Assembly (NCBI GenBank): GCA_025458735.1
Contig: JALORV010000019.1
Location: 1 to 7,820 of the forward strand
Length of the DNA stretch: 7,820 bases
Origin: Burkholderiaceae bacterium
GTDB taxonomy: Bacteria > Pseudomonadota > Gammaproteobacteria > Burkholderiales > Burkholderiaceae
Direction of reading: 5' to 3'
Each line of letters opens with the position of its first letter. Position 1 is the first letter of the stretch. Shown in pieces: positions 1 through 6,261 of the stretch. The notes below the pieces were generated by a model. That model saw nothing but the letters and a program-made list of their open reading frames with translations. It was not told the origin of the DNA and ran no database searches. The translations under genes and the position numbers were made by a program.

Positions 1-2976
1 GTCGACCCCGTTCTCGCTCATCTTGTCCGTGGCGCGGTCGTAGGTCTGCTTGACCAAAGAGTTGCGCGCGTTGACGAGCGTCGCGCCGCCGATGACGTCC
101 CGGATCGCGTAGATCGACTGCACGTCGTTGTTGCCGAAGTCGCTGATGTCAAGAAGACGGCCGGTGCCCACGAAGATGATGCGTTGGCCCTCCTTGAAGA
201 GCAATTCCGGCGCCGCGGTGATGGGTTGGGCCTTGCCGCCTGGACCGACCAGCGTGGCCACCTTCGCCGGGGCGTCCTTGAGCTTCAGGTCGAAGCGCCA
301 CAGGTTGCCCAGCAGGTCGCCGCCGTAGACGTAGCGCACTGTGCCGTTGGATTCGCCGAAGGCCACGAGGTGAGCGAGGCCGACTTCGGTGCCGGCGGTG
401 CCCGCGGCTACCACGAATTCCTTGATCACCGCGCCGGTGTCCGCATTGAGCATCCACACGCGGCCGCCATCGGCGCTGCTGTTGTAGCCCGAGGTCACCA
501 GCACGACGTAGCCTTCGTCCTCGGTCTTCACGAACACCGGGCGCCCCAGCGTCTGGCCGACCTTGGCCTGGGTGGCGGCATCGCCGGCAGTGGGGAACTC
601 CCACTTCAGCTTCGACGCCAGGCCGGCCTCGGTCAGGCCGCGCGGGTTGCTCACATCCAGCGCGAAGTAGCCCTTGCCCGCGGCGCCGGCGCCCGATACC
701 AGCAGCTTGCCGGCGGCACTGAACTTGCCCAGCACCGGCGAACCGTCGAACTTGGTGGCGAAAGCGTAGCCGCGCTCGGCCGTTTCGCCGATTTCGGCCA
801 GTGCCTGCCGTGGCACGAAGGCCCACAGCTCCTGGCCGGCATTGGCGCCCTTCGTGTCGAAGGCGTGCAACATGCCTTCGCCCGAAGACACGTAGACCAC
901 GCCGTCGTCGCGCGAGACGGCCGGCTCTGAGTTGATCACCGCGCCCATCAGGCTGGTCCGCGAGCGGAAGGCGACGCCCTCGCCGCTGCGGTCGCCGCGC
1001 AGGTAGTCGATGACCGCGGCGTCTGCGCCGTACTTCGCACCTGGGTTCACCGTTGCCGCGACGTTGGCCGCGGTGAAGGCAGCGCCCACGCCGCCGACCG
1101 AAGCGGCGATCACCCGCGTGTTCCAGTCGCGCGCCAGCAGCTTGGCGCCGGCCGACCAGGTGGGCGCAAGCTCCACCGATCCGGTCTTGGGGTCGATCTT
1201 GTTGGCCGTCAGGTCGCCGGCCCATCCGGCCGGGTTGTAGGTGCCGAAATAGGCCATCGAATCGCCGCGCGGCAGGTTCACCGTGCTCACCGCGATGCCG
1301 CCCTGGGCACCGACCTGGCTCAGGATGTCGTTGAGGACGCTGCGGATGCCGGCAATGGTCTCGTCCGGCGTCGTCGCCAGGAACATCAGGCCGCGGCCGT
1401 TGATCGTGGCGTGCCACTGGTCGTCGATCATCGACGGGTCGTCGGCCACCGGGGCCGGCCAGTTCGGCGCCACCTGGAACGGGTCCACGGCGTTCGGCCA
1501 CAGCGAGCCGCGCACGCCCAGCGTGATGGCGTAGGTGTTGATGTGCAGGTCAGGGTTCTTGTCGGCGTTGGGCGTGTTGGCCTTGCTGATCGGCACCTTG
1601 CCGGCAACGAGGTCGGCCGAGCGCAGGCGGTTGGTGTAGTAGGCCAGTGCCAGGTCGGACAGCGATCCGGCGGGGGTGGTGGTGTAGGGCGCCTTGCCGC
1701 CGTAGGTGTTGGCGTTGTAGGCCGGCACCGCGATGCTCGTCGTGTTCGAGAAGCCGTCGGTCACGATGAACATGCTGTTGCGCTGGCAGGCGTACTGGAC
1801 CACCGACTTGTTGCCGTCGAACTGCCCGGCGATGTACTTGACGGTGGCGTGCGTCGGCGTGCCGTCTGCCTCGAGCGCGTTCTTGTAGAAAAGGCCGGCA
1901 ATGTAGCGCGCGTTGTTCGCCGCCAGTTTGGCGTCGGTGTCCTTCATGGTCACGGCCGCATGCTCGTTGAACGAGACCACCCCCAGCCGCAGCCCGGTCA
2001 GACCCTCCAGCACCTGGCCCATCGAACCGGCCAGCATCAGCTTGCGCTTGCGATAGTAGGTGAACCAGTTCGCGAAGTTCTGCATCTCGCCGGCGTAGTC
2101 GCGCCCGCTGGGGTACGAAGGCGTGCCAGCCTTGATCTCGTAGCGCTTCAATTTGGTCACGCCGTCCGGACCGAGCACGCAGTCCGCGCCGACCACGCAG
2201 TCCTCGGCGTTCCAGAACGTAGCCGGGTAGTAAGGGATCGACGCATAGCATGAACGGCCCGCGGCCACCGTCAGCTCGGCGGTGATGGTGCGCGCCGTGC
2301 CGCCGTTGCAGGCGCCGGACACCTCGGAGTCGGCGAACAGACGCGAACCCGCAGGCACCTTCATTCCGCCCTGCAGGAAGAAGCGGTAGCCGTTGCTTTC
2401 CCAGTTGACTGCGCTGGAGTCCCAGTTGCCGTTGAGCTTCAGCGCAGGCCCGGCGGCGTATAGCGGATGCGCCGGCGCCGCATTCGGGTTGGCGTCGGGG
2501 TAGGCCGGAAGATCGACGCCGCTCACGTAGGCCGGCGACCAGGGCTTGTAGGTGGCCCTGCTGTCGTAGTAGACCGGGTTGAACTTGCTGGAGCGCGTCC
2601 AGGCGAACTGGGTGGTGGGAGCCAGCGCTCGGCCGTAGATGCTGTTGTGGGCATAGAGCTGGCCGCCGGCTGCGGTGCCCACCGGGAACAGGTACGCACG
2701 GATGTTGTCGTTGCTGCCGGTGGCACTGGACGGCTTTCCCTTGGCGCTGTTCCAGCCGTCGTCGCCGTCCCACCAGAACAGACCCGACGAGGTGTCGAGA
2801 AGCACCTCCCAGTCCATCGAACCGGAGTCGTCCAGGCCGAAGATGACGTTCGGCTTGGCCAGCACCGAGGCCTTCAGCGGCAGTTCGGCGATGTCGGTGG
2901 CGTACGAGTTCGCCGCCATGCCCAGCAGCGATCCCAACGACAGCACGGAGACGATGAGTTGTGATGCGGTCTTCAT
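1..2976 (-). CDS. pilY1: PilY1, type IV pilus tip adhesin/assembly factor (partial, C-terminus beyond left edge)
   Basis: The minus frame from the ATG at 2976 stays open to base 1 (992 codons) and has no stop in the window. A signal peptide is visible: MKTAS, a hydrophobic stretch at about 7-22, and a likely cut after NSYA at residue 26. A von Willebrand factor A domain follows, with MIDAS residues D49-x-S51-x-S53 (FGLDDSGSMDW), T373/T375 (DGTPTH) and D407 (IVTDG). A large insert lies between the first two motifs. Five cysteines (223, 243, 260, 266, 397) all fall in this half. From about residue 680 a PilY1-type beta-propeller begins (SEPAV, YVSSGEGMLHAFD, GYNSSADGGRVWMLNADTG, GGDLLGNLWRFDL). 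The family motif YFGTYNPAGWAGDL is at 576-589. RGD occurs at 570-572 and 660-662. In the family, PilY1 is exported, sits on the minor-pilin tip complex, promotes extension and acts in adhesion and surface sensing. It is last in the operon within this window, 7 bases after pilX, with only a weak AAGG ribosome site 11 bases before the ATG. Confidence 0.96.
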   Translation of the reverse strand, partial: MKTASQLIVSVLSLGSLLGMAANSYATDIAELPLKASVLAKPNVIFGLDDSGSMDWEVLLDTSSGLFWWDGDDGWNSAKGKPSSATGSNDNIRAYLFPVGTAAGGQLYAHNSIYGRALAPTTQFAWTRSSKFNPVYYDSRATYKPWSPAYVSGVDLPAYPDANPNAAPAHPLYAAGPALKLNGNWDSSAVNWESNGYRFFLQGGMKVPAGSRLFADSEVSGACNGGTARTITAELTVAAGRSCYASIPYYPATFWNAEDCVVGADCVLGPDGVTKLKRYEIKAGTPSYPSGRDYAGEMQNFANWFTYYRKRKLMLAGSMGQVLEGLTGLRLGVVSFNEHAAVTMKDTDAKLAANNARYIAGLFYKNALEADGTPTHATVKYIAGQFDGNKSVVQYACQRNSMFIVTDGFSNTTSIAVPAYNANTYGGKAPYTTTPAGSLSDLALAYYTNRLRSADLVAGKVPISKANTPNADKNPDLHINTYAITLGVRGSLWPNAVDPFQVAPNWPAPVADDPSMIDDQWHATINGRGLMFLATTPDETIAGIRSVLNDILSQVGAQGGIAVSTVNLPRGDSMAYFGTYNPAGWAGDLTANKIDPKTGSVELAPTWSAGAKLLARDWNTRVIAASVGGVGAAFTAANVAATVNPGAKYGADAAVIDYLRGDRSGEGVAFRSRTSLMGAVINSEPAVSRDDGVVYVSSGEGMLHAFDTKGANAGQELWAFVPRQALAEIGETAERGYAFATKFDGSPVLGKFSAAGKLLVSGAGAAGKGYFALDVSNPRGLTEAGLASKLKWEFPTAGDAATQAKVGQTLGRPVFVKTEDEGYVVLVTSGYNSSADGGRVWMLNADTGAVIKEFVVAAGTAGTEVGLAHLVAFGESNGTVRYVYGGDLLGNLWRFDLKLKDAPAKVATLVGPGGKAQPITAAPELLFKEGQRIIFVGTGRLLDISDFGNNDVQSIYAIRDVIGGATLVNARNSLVKQTYDRATDKMSENGVD

Positions 2977-2983
2977 GGGAGCT

Positions 2984-3562
2984 TCAGCCTTTGGTCACCA
3001 TCGATTGCACCCAAGTCTGGGTGCCCTTCGGCCCCGTGACGCGGATCGTCACGCGGAACTGCTTCGCGTTGGGCGGGTCGAGTTTTTCCTTGTTGAAGTC
3101 GGCGCTCGTCAGCTGCGGCAATTGCTTGACCAGGCATTCGCGCAACGGGTCGGCCGGCACCGCGACCTCGCAGATGCGGTCGGAGTAGTAACGCACCTGG
3201 TACTGGCCGACGACGATCTCCGGCATGGTGTCCCAGTCCACGTTGGGCAGGCCGTCGGCATCGGTGCCGGTCACCGTCGGCTGGTACCAGGTGCCGACGG
3301 CCTGGTTCTCGTCGGGCACGACACCGGCGTCGCGCAGCCGTGCGAACACCTCGTTCAGGCCGATCTCCGAGGCCTGCAGCGACGCCTCGCGGAAGGCGGA
3401 GTTTCCGGCAGCCATCGAGCCGATCTCGGTCATGCGCGCCAGCGCCAGGCCGCCGAGCAGCATCACCGACAGCAGCACCAGCACGACGACCATGGTGACG
3501 CCACGGCGCGGTCCGCCGCGCGCGCGCGCGCGGCGGAGCAGTTGCGGGGCAGGTCGGCTCAT
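2984..3562 (-). CDS. pilX: PilX, minor type IV pilin
   Basis: The product is 192 residues. The open frame runs further upstream, but the ATG at 3562 is chosen because it overlaps the pilW stop by one base (TGATG) and gives a leader of usual length. The upstream extension is an Arg-rich shadow of pilW. The N-terminus is MSRPAPQLLRRARARGGPRRG, then a hydrophobic helix VTMVVVLVLLSVMLLGGLA, then a PilX-like region (RMTEIGSMAAGNSAF, EASLQASEIGLNEVF). Cleavage after RRG would leave Val, not Glu, at +5; PilX and its type II secretion relative GspK usually lack Glu5, which fits a place at the extreme tip. Two cysteines (DRICEVAV and LRECLVK) could form the usual C-terminal disulfide. It lies between pilW and pilY1. 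A CG dinucleotide run encodes the ARARG part of the leader. Confidence 0.9.
   Translation of the reverse strand: MSRPAPQLLRRARARGGPRRGVTMVVVLVLLSVMLLGGLALARMTEIGSMAAGNSAFREASLQASEIGLNEVFARLRDAGVVPDENQAVGTWYQPTVTGTDADGLPNVDWDTMPEIVVGQYQVRYYSDRICEVAVPADPLRECLVKQLPQLTSADFNKEKLDPPNAKQFRVTIRVTGPKGTQTWVQSMVTKG
3513..3536. repeat. (CG)8 dinucleotide tract inside a 24-bp perfect palindrome
   Basis: Bases 3517-3532 are eight uninterrupted CG units, flanked by CCGC and GCGG so that 3513-3536 equals its own reverse complement. It lies within the pilX leader coding region, before the membrane helix. Such alternating CG tracts can adopt Z-DNA and can slip in replication. Gain or loss of one unit would shift the pilX frame. 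Confidence 0.9.
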
Positions 3563-4641
3563 CACTTGATCCCCATCACCAGGTTGCGCAAGGGCAGCAC
3601 GGCCGTGGTCGTGCGGAAGCGGAAGCACTGCCAGTCGGCGACATCCGGCTCCACCACGGCGCCGAACAGGTTGGGCTTGGCCTCGCTGGCGGCGCAGTTG
3701 CCGTTCGCGTCGGGCTTCTCGCGCTGCGGGCTGCGCGTCACGATGCCCAGGCGCAGCGCGCGCACGCGGCCGATGGCGTCGCTGTCGAGCTCCTCGAAGT
3801 CGGCCCCTTGCGCGTCCTGCCAAGCGTCGATGGTGGTGCTGCCGGGAACGCCGTCGGTGATGCCGTACTGCGCGCGGAAGCCGATCACGTTGCGCGCCAG
3901 CACCGCCGAGCTGCCGTCCATCGGCCGTTCCAGCACCAGGTTGCCGTCGATCACGCGATAGCGGTTCCAGCGCAGCGCGCCGAGCAGCGCAATGCGCGAG
4001 CGTTCGGGGAAGTTCATGACGTTGGCGAAGGCGGCAGCGTTGTGCGTGCCCGCGGCCGCGAAACTCAGCAGCTGAGGCGTGGCCGGCGTGCTCGCCACGT
4101 TGGCCGTCACCGTGCGCACCACGCAGGGATCGCCGGGCGCCGGCGGTGCCAGCAGTACGGCGTCGCCGACGTTCAGGGGCAGCAGCGACATCAGCTCGGC
4201 GTCGCTGCCGTCAGACGCGCGGTTCAGAAGCACGTTGGCGCCCGACTGCACCCTCGACGAGTAGACCACGTCGATGCGGTCGTTGGCGCCTTCGTCGGTG
4301 ATGCGCACCGGCGCGAAGCTGGCGTTGTCGGCGACCTTGAGCGCGTTGACGCTCAGGTTCAGCGAGTTGCACAGGAACTGGTTGTCGCCGAAGAAGCCCA
4401 GGCCGGCGTTTGCCGCGTCGTTCTTCAGCGCGGACATCACCGTAGCCACGTTGACCGTGTTGCCGCCCGTGCCGATGCCTTGACGCTGTGACGCGGTGAA
4501 CATCACCGCGCTGCCGGCGGCCGCGATGCCGACGAGCAGCGCGACGACGATACCGACCATCAACTCGACGATCGATAGGCCTCGCTGGCGCGAGGCGCGC
4601 GCCGGCATGCGGGCGATGCGGTGGTTCTTAGGGGCGTACAT
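3562..4641 (-). CDS. pilW: PilW, minor type IV pilin
   Basis: The product is 359 residues, within the usual size for PilW. Leader MYAPKNHRIARMPARASRQRG is followed by LSIVELMVGIVVALLVGIAAAGS, a canonical prepilin peptidase site with Glu at +5 and a long hydrophobic assembly helix. The helix continues into a PilW-like region (NVATVMSALKNDAANAGLGFFG). The body has the scattered Cys and the C-terminal ending typical of this family (DWQCFRFRTTTAVLPLRNLVMGIK). In the family PilW joins PilV, PilX and FimT/FimU in the pseudopilus-like priming complex under PilY1. The ATG at 4641 overlaps the end of pilV by 14 bases. A second in-frame ATG at 4608 would give a 10-residue leader and is also possible, since neither has a strong ribosome site. 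It ends one base into pilX. Confidence 0.92.
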   Translation of the reverse strand: MYAPKNHRIARMPARASRQRGLSIVELMVGIVVALLVGIAAAGSAVMFTASQRQGIGTGGNTVNVATVMSALKNDAANAGLGFFGDNQFLCNSLNLSVNALKVADNASFAPVRITDEGANDRIDVVYSSRVQSGANVLLNRASDGSDAELMSLLPLNVGDAVLLAPPAPGDPCVVRTVTANVASTPATPQLLSFAAAGTHNAAAFANVMNFPERSRIALLGALRWNRYRVIDGNLVLERPMDGSSAVLARNVIGFRAQYGITDGVPGSTTIDAWQDAQGADFEELDSDAIGRVRALRLGIVTRSPQREKPDANGNCAASEAKPNLFGAVVEPDVADWQCFRFRTTTAVLPLRNLVMGIK

Positions 4642-5062
4642 CGGTGACTGCCACGAGCGTGCGGGGTTCTCCGGACTCCTTGCCGGTCCAGGTCAGGGTC
4701 ACGGTCATGCGACCGGTGGCGGCGTCGAGAACGGCGCCGGCCGTGGGCCCGCCGGGCAACGCTGCTTTGCTACGGTTGACCCAGTCGGTGGCCTGAGCCT
4801 TGGCGGACGCCTTGTTGCACACGCCCACCTGCGGTACCGTGTAGCAGGCGGCGTTGGCAGTGTCGACCAGTGCCGAGTTCAGCAGTTCGTCGCCGAGTTG
4901 CATCGCGGTCATGCGTGTCTGTGTCTCGGTGGCCTGCGACACCATGCGCGTCTGCAGTCGCGTCATGCCGAGCATGCCGAAGGCGAGGATCGCCATGGCG
5001 ATGAGCGCGTCGAGCAGGCCGACGCCTCGGCTCAGTCGCATCCGTTCAGGCGGTTTCCGCAT
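4628..5062 (-). CDS. pilV: PilV, minor type IV pilin
   Basis: The product is 144 residues, ending with TAA. The N-terminus MRKPPERMRLSRG precedes VGLLDALIAMAILAFGMLGM, a prepilin helix with the PilV signature (A-I-L-x-F-G-M-L-G, then TRLQTRMVSQATETQTRMTAMQLGDEL). After cleavage at Gly13 the residue at +5 is Asp (codon at 5009-5011), not the near-universal Glu. The body has a Cys pair (AACYTVPQVGVCNK) and a C-terminal strand region (GRMTVTLTWTGKE), as in other PilV proteins. The start at 5062 is preferred because GGAG lies 10 bases upstream; it overlaps fimT by 31 bases. An internal ATG at 5041 (10-base overlap) has no clear ribosome site. The large in-frame extension upstream of 5062 is a shadow of fimT and pilE. 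Confidence 0.9.
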   Translation of the reverse strand: MRKPPERMRLSRGVGLLDALIAMAILAFGMLGMTRLQTRMVSQATETQTRMTAMQLGDELLNSALVDTANAACYTVPQVGVCNKASAKAQATDWVNRSKAALPGGPTAGAVLDAATGRMTVTLTWTGKESGEPRTLVAVTDVRP

Positions 5063-5514
5063 AGCCTGGTCGCTCCGCCCGCGTCGATGCGCAGTCCCGG
5101 ACAACGGGTGTCGTCCGAGCAGGCAACGCCGGCCATGGAAAGGTTGATCGAGCCGCTGGCTCCGAAGGGCATGGGCCGTCCTTCGCTGCCGAAATCCACG
5201 GTGGCGACCTCGGCCGCGACGTCCGTCGCCAGCGTGCGCTCGCGCAGTACCACCTCGTTGTTGACGTCGCTGCGGTCGATGACCTGCAACGTCGCGCCGT
5301 CGCTGGACAGGCGCACCGGGCTGTTGCGCTTGATGGCTTCGCTCTGCGCATACAGCGCCTCGCTGAGGAGGGCGTTGCCAGATTCGCGCAGGCGGGCGTT
5401 TCGCACGTAGTCGCCGAAGAAGGGAACCCCCATCATCAGCAGCAGCGCGCCGATGGTCAGGCCGACCATCAGCTCGATCAGGGTCAGGCCGCGCTGCGCG
5501 CTCAGCTGTCGCAT
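5032..5514 (-). CDS. fimT: FimT/GspH-family minor pilin (pseudopilin)
   Basis: The product is 160 residues. Leader MRQLSAQRG is followed by LTLIELMVGLTIGALLLMMGVP, with Glu at +5 (E14), then FFGDYVRNARLRESGNALL and the GspH/FimT domain pattern (LYAQSEAIKRNSPVRLSSDG). Four cysteines lie in the last 30 residues (132, 138, 152, 159) and could form two disulfides. The family equivalents are FimU/FimT in Pseudomonas and GspH in type II secretion, which act as adaptors linking the minor-pilin tip to the major pilin. Some FimT proteins bind DNA in natural transformation. The ATG at 5514 overlaps the end of pilE by 13 bases, and a GGGG run 6 bases upstream may serve as ribosome site. The longer open frame upstream is not used, because it would destroy the leader. 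Confidence 0.9.
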   Translation of the reverse strand: MRQLSAQRGLTLIELMVGLTIGALLLMMGVPFFGDYVRNARLRESGNALLSEALYAQSEAIKRNSPVRLSSDGATLQVIDRSDVNNEVVLRERTLATDVAAEVATVDFGSEGRPMPFGASGSINLSMAGVACSDDTRCPGLRIDAGGATRLCGNRLNGCD

Positions 5515-5927
5515 GTCTTGCCCCGCGTGCTCCAGCAGTCGGCCGCGGGCAGGCCCTTGGGGTGCGCAGTGGTGACGCGTCTGCCCTGGTGGTTGATGGT
5601 GTAGGTGTAGCCGGCCACCGGTCCGGCGCCCGTGGCCGTGGCGGTGAAGCCCTGGCCGCCGTCGCTGATGGCGCAGGTGATCGTGAAGTCGCCGGCGGCC
5701 GGCAGCGCCACGGCGCAGTTGCCGTTGTTGGCATAGTTGCCGACGTCCTGGTAGCGCTGCTCCATGCGCGTCATGTACGCCGACAGACCGTCCAGCGCAA
5801 CCGGCACGCGGGACCGCTGGACGTAGGCGGTGTAGGACGGCAAGGCCACGGCAGACAGGATCGCGACCACCGCAATGGTGACCATCAACTCGATCAGCGT
5901 GAATCCGCGTTGCGGCTGTTGTTGCAT
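5502..5927 (-). CDS. pilE: PilE-type type IV pilin, first gene of the minor-pilin operon
   Basis: The product is 141 residues. Leader MQQQPQRG is followed by FTLIELMVTIAVVAILSAVALPSY, a textbook type IVa prepilin with Phe at +1 and Glu at +5 (E13). Next comes the conserved helix and globular start (TAYVQRSRVPVALDGLSAY, RMEQRYQDVGNYAN). Four cysteines (71, 85, 131, 139) suggest two disulfides. The last pair (ADCWSTRGKTC) closes the D-region loop, as in PilE of minor-pilin operons. The start at 5927 is set by GAAGG 6 bases upstream and by leader length; in-frame codons further upstream would add 33 Arg-rich residues. It could be a minor pilin or a pilus subunit; the operon context favours the minor pilin role. 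Confidence 0.9.
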   Translation of the reverse strand: MQQQPQRGFTLIELMVTIAVVAILSAVALPSYTAYVQRSRVPVALDGLSAYMTRMEQRYQDVGNYANNGNCAVALPAAGDFTITCAISDGGQGFTATATGAGPVAGYTYTINHQGRRVTTAHPKGLPAADCWSTRGKTCDS

Positions 5928-5933
5928 GACTGG

Positions 5934-5938
5934 CCTTC
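5934..5938 (-). promoter_or_regulatory. Ribosome binding site of pilE
   Basis: GAAGG on the minus strand, 6 bases before the ATG at 5927. It decides the pilE start against the in-frame upstream extension, which has no comparable site. Confidence 0.65.
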
Positions 5939-5987
5939 GACTTGACAAGGTGCCGGCACGGTGTGTTCGCGGGTGCTGCCGGAGCGC

Positions 5988-6011
5988 CGCCGATCGGAGC
6001 ATCGATCGGCG
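5988..6011 (-). repeat. 9-bp inverted repeat with 6-base loop in the pilE leader
   Basis: Arms CGCCGATCG (5988-5996) and CGATCGGCG (6003-6011) are perfectly complementary around the loop GAGCAT. In minus-strand RNA this would be a stable hairpin about 60 bases before the pilE start. No T-run follows in either direction, so it is not a standard terminator. It could be a leader structure, an RNA-stability element or a protein-binding palindrome. Confidence 0.6.
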
Positions 6012-6119
6012 AGAACCGCGGCGCACGGTGGCTCGACACCGGACGGGTTGATCCTAGGTATCGACACCGCGCGCCGCAACTTAAGTGGCCAGCGAAAGCG
6101 GCATCCGTTAACACCGCAA

Positions 6120-6145
6120 CGCGACGCTTACAAATCTGCGTCGCG
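6120..6145. repeat. 8-bp inverted repeat with 10-base spacer upstream of pilE
   Basis: CGCGACGC (6120-6127) and GCGTCGCG (6138-6145) are perfect inverted copies around an AT-rich spacer. The geometry (one arm centre to the next about 18 bases) suits a dimeric regulator or an RNA hairpin. A -10-like box of a possible sigma-70 promoter lies mostly in the spacer. No regulator family can be named from the sequence. Confidence 0.5.
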
Positions 6146-6155
6146 GGTCGTGCAA
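6127..6155 (-). promoter_or_regulatory. Weak sigma-70-like promoter candidate for the pil operon
   Basis: On the minus strand, TTGCAC (6155-6150) and TGTAAG (6132-6127) are separated by 17 bases. The match is only 3/6 and 4/6 to TTGACA and TATAAT. The -10 box sits mainly in the spacer of the inverted repeat at 6120-6145, which would let a bound repressor block it. An alternative pair, TTGCGG (6079-6074) and TAGGAT (6056-6051), also with 17-base spacing, is equally weak. Confidence 0.25.
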
Positions 6156-6169
6156 GAAATCACGTCGGA

Positions 6170-6185
6170 TACAAATGGCGTGCCA
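6170..6185 (-). promoter_or_regulatory. Sigma-54-like promoter candidate upstream of pilE
   Basis: The minus strand reads TGGCACG-CCAT-TTGTA (6185 to 6170). The -24 element is a full match to TGGCACG and the spacing to the -12 element is correct, but the -12 dinucleotide is GT instead of GC. A start near 6160 would give a leader of about 230 bases. The major pilin gene pilA is sigma-54/PilR dependent in several proteobacteria, which makes this reasonable for a pilus operon but does not prove it. Confidence 0.35.
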
Positions 6186-6261
6186 CCATGGCCTGGCCGC
6201 TGCCTGGAGCTCGCCCGCGACGCGCTACGGCGGCGCAACGCACGGCCGCACTGCCGCGGCG

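Larger units (their letters stand above)
5928..6261 (-). other. Non-coding region between the ferredoxin gene and pilE (leader/promoter region)
   Basis: This 334-base stretch has no convincing gene on either strand; the short open frames in it are Arg-rich and lack ribosome sites. It holds the promoter candidates and two inverted repeats listed separately. It also holds a 9-base direct repeat TCGACACCG (6033-6041 and 6061-6069) and TACAAAT twice (6129-6135 and 6170-6176, 41 bases apart). Several AT-richer pockets contrast with the GC-rich genes. A short GCCGC/GCGGC stem occurs just after the ferredoxin stop but has no T-run, so I see no intrinsic terminator. Confidence 0.7.

Noticed and set aside
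149..1501. Long minus-strand open frame of 450 codons
   Set aside because: Arg/Gly-rich with no domain; it is a shifted-frame shadow of pilY1, whose own frame is open through the whole region with clear vWA and propeller motifs.
1411..2253. Plus-strand open frame of 280 codons antisense to pilY1
   Set aside because: Val/Arg/His-rich composition expected from reading high-GC codons backwards; no ribosome site or family features.
1550..2773. Long minus-strand open frame of 407 codons
   Set aside because: Arg/Gln-rich shadow of the pilY1 vWA region; no recognisable motif, while the pilY1 frame carries the MIDAS residues.
2675..3961. Plus-strand open frame of 428 codons antisense to pilY1, pilX and pilW
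   Set aside because: Low-stop antisense frame across three well-supported genes; its product has no domain logic.
5928..6026. Extended pilE start 33 codons upstream
   Set aside because: It would give a 41-residue leader of Arg-rich sequence with no ribosome site; the GAAGG site and the MQQQPQRG leader support the start at 5927.
6050..6062. CCTAGG-centred near-palindrome as an operator
   Set aside because: The arms break after the central six bases; too short and imperfect to support.
6244..6259. GCCGC/GCGGC stem just after the ferredoxin stop as a terminator
   Set aside because: Only five base pairs and no T-run after it; chance stems of this size are common in such GC-rich DNA.
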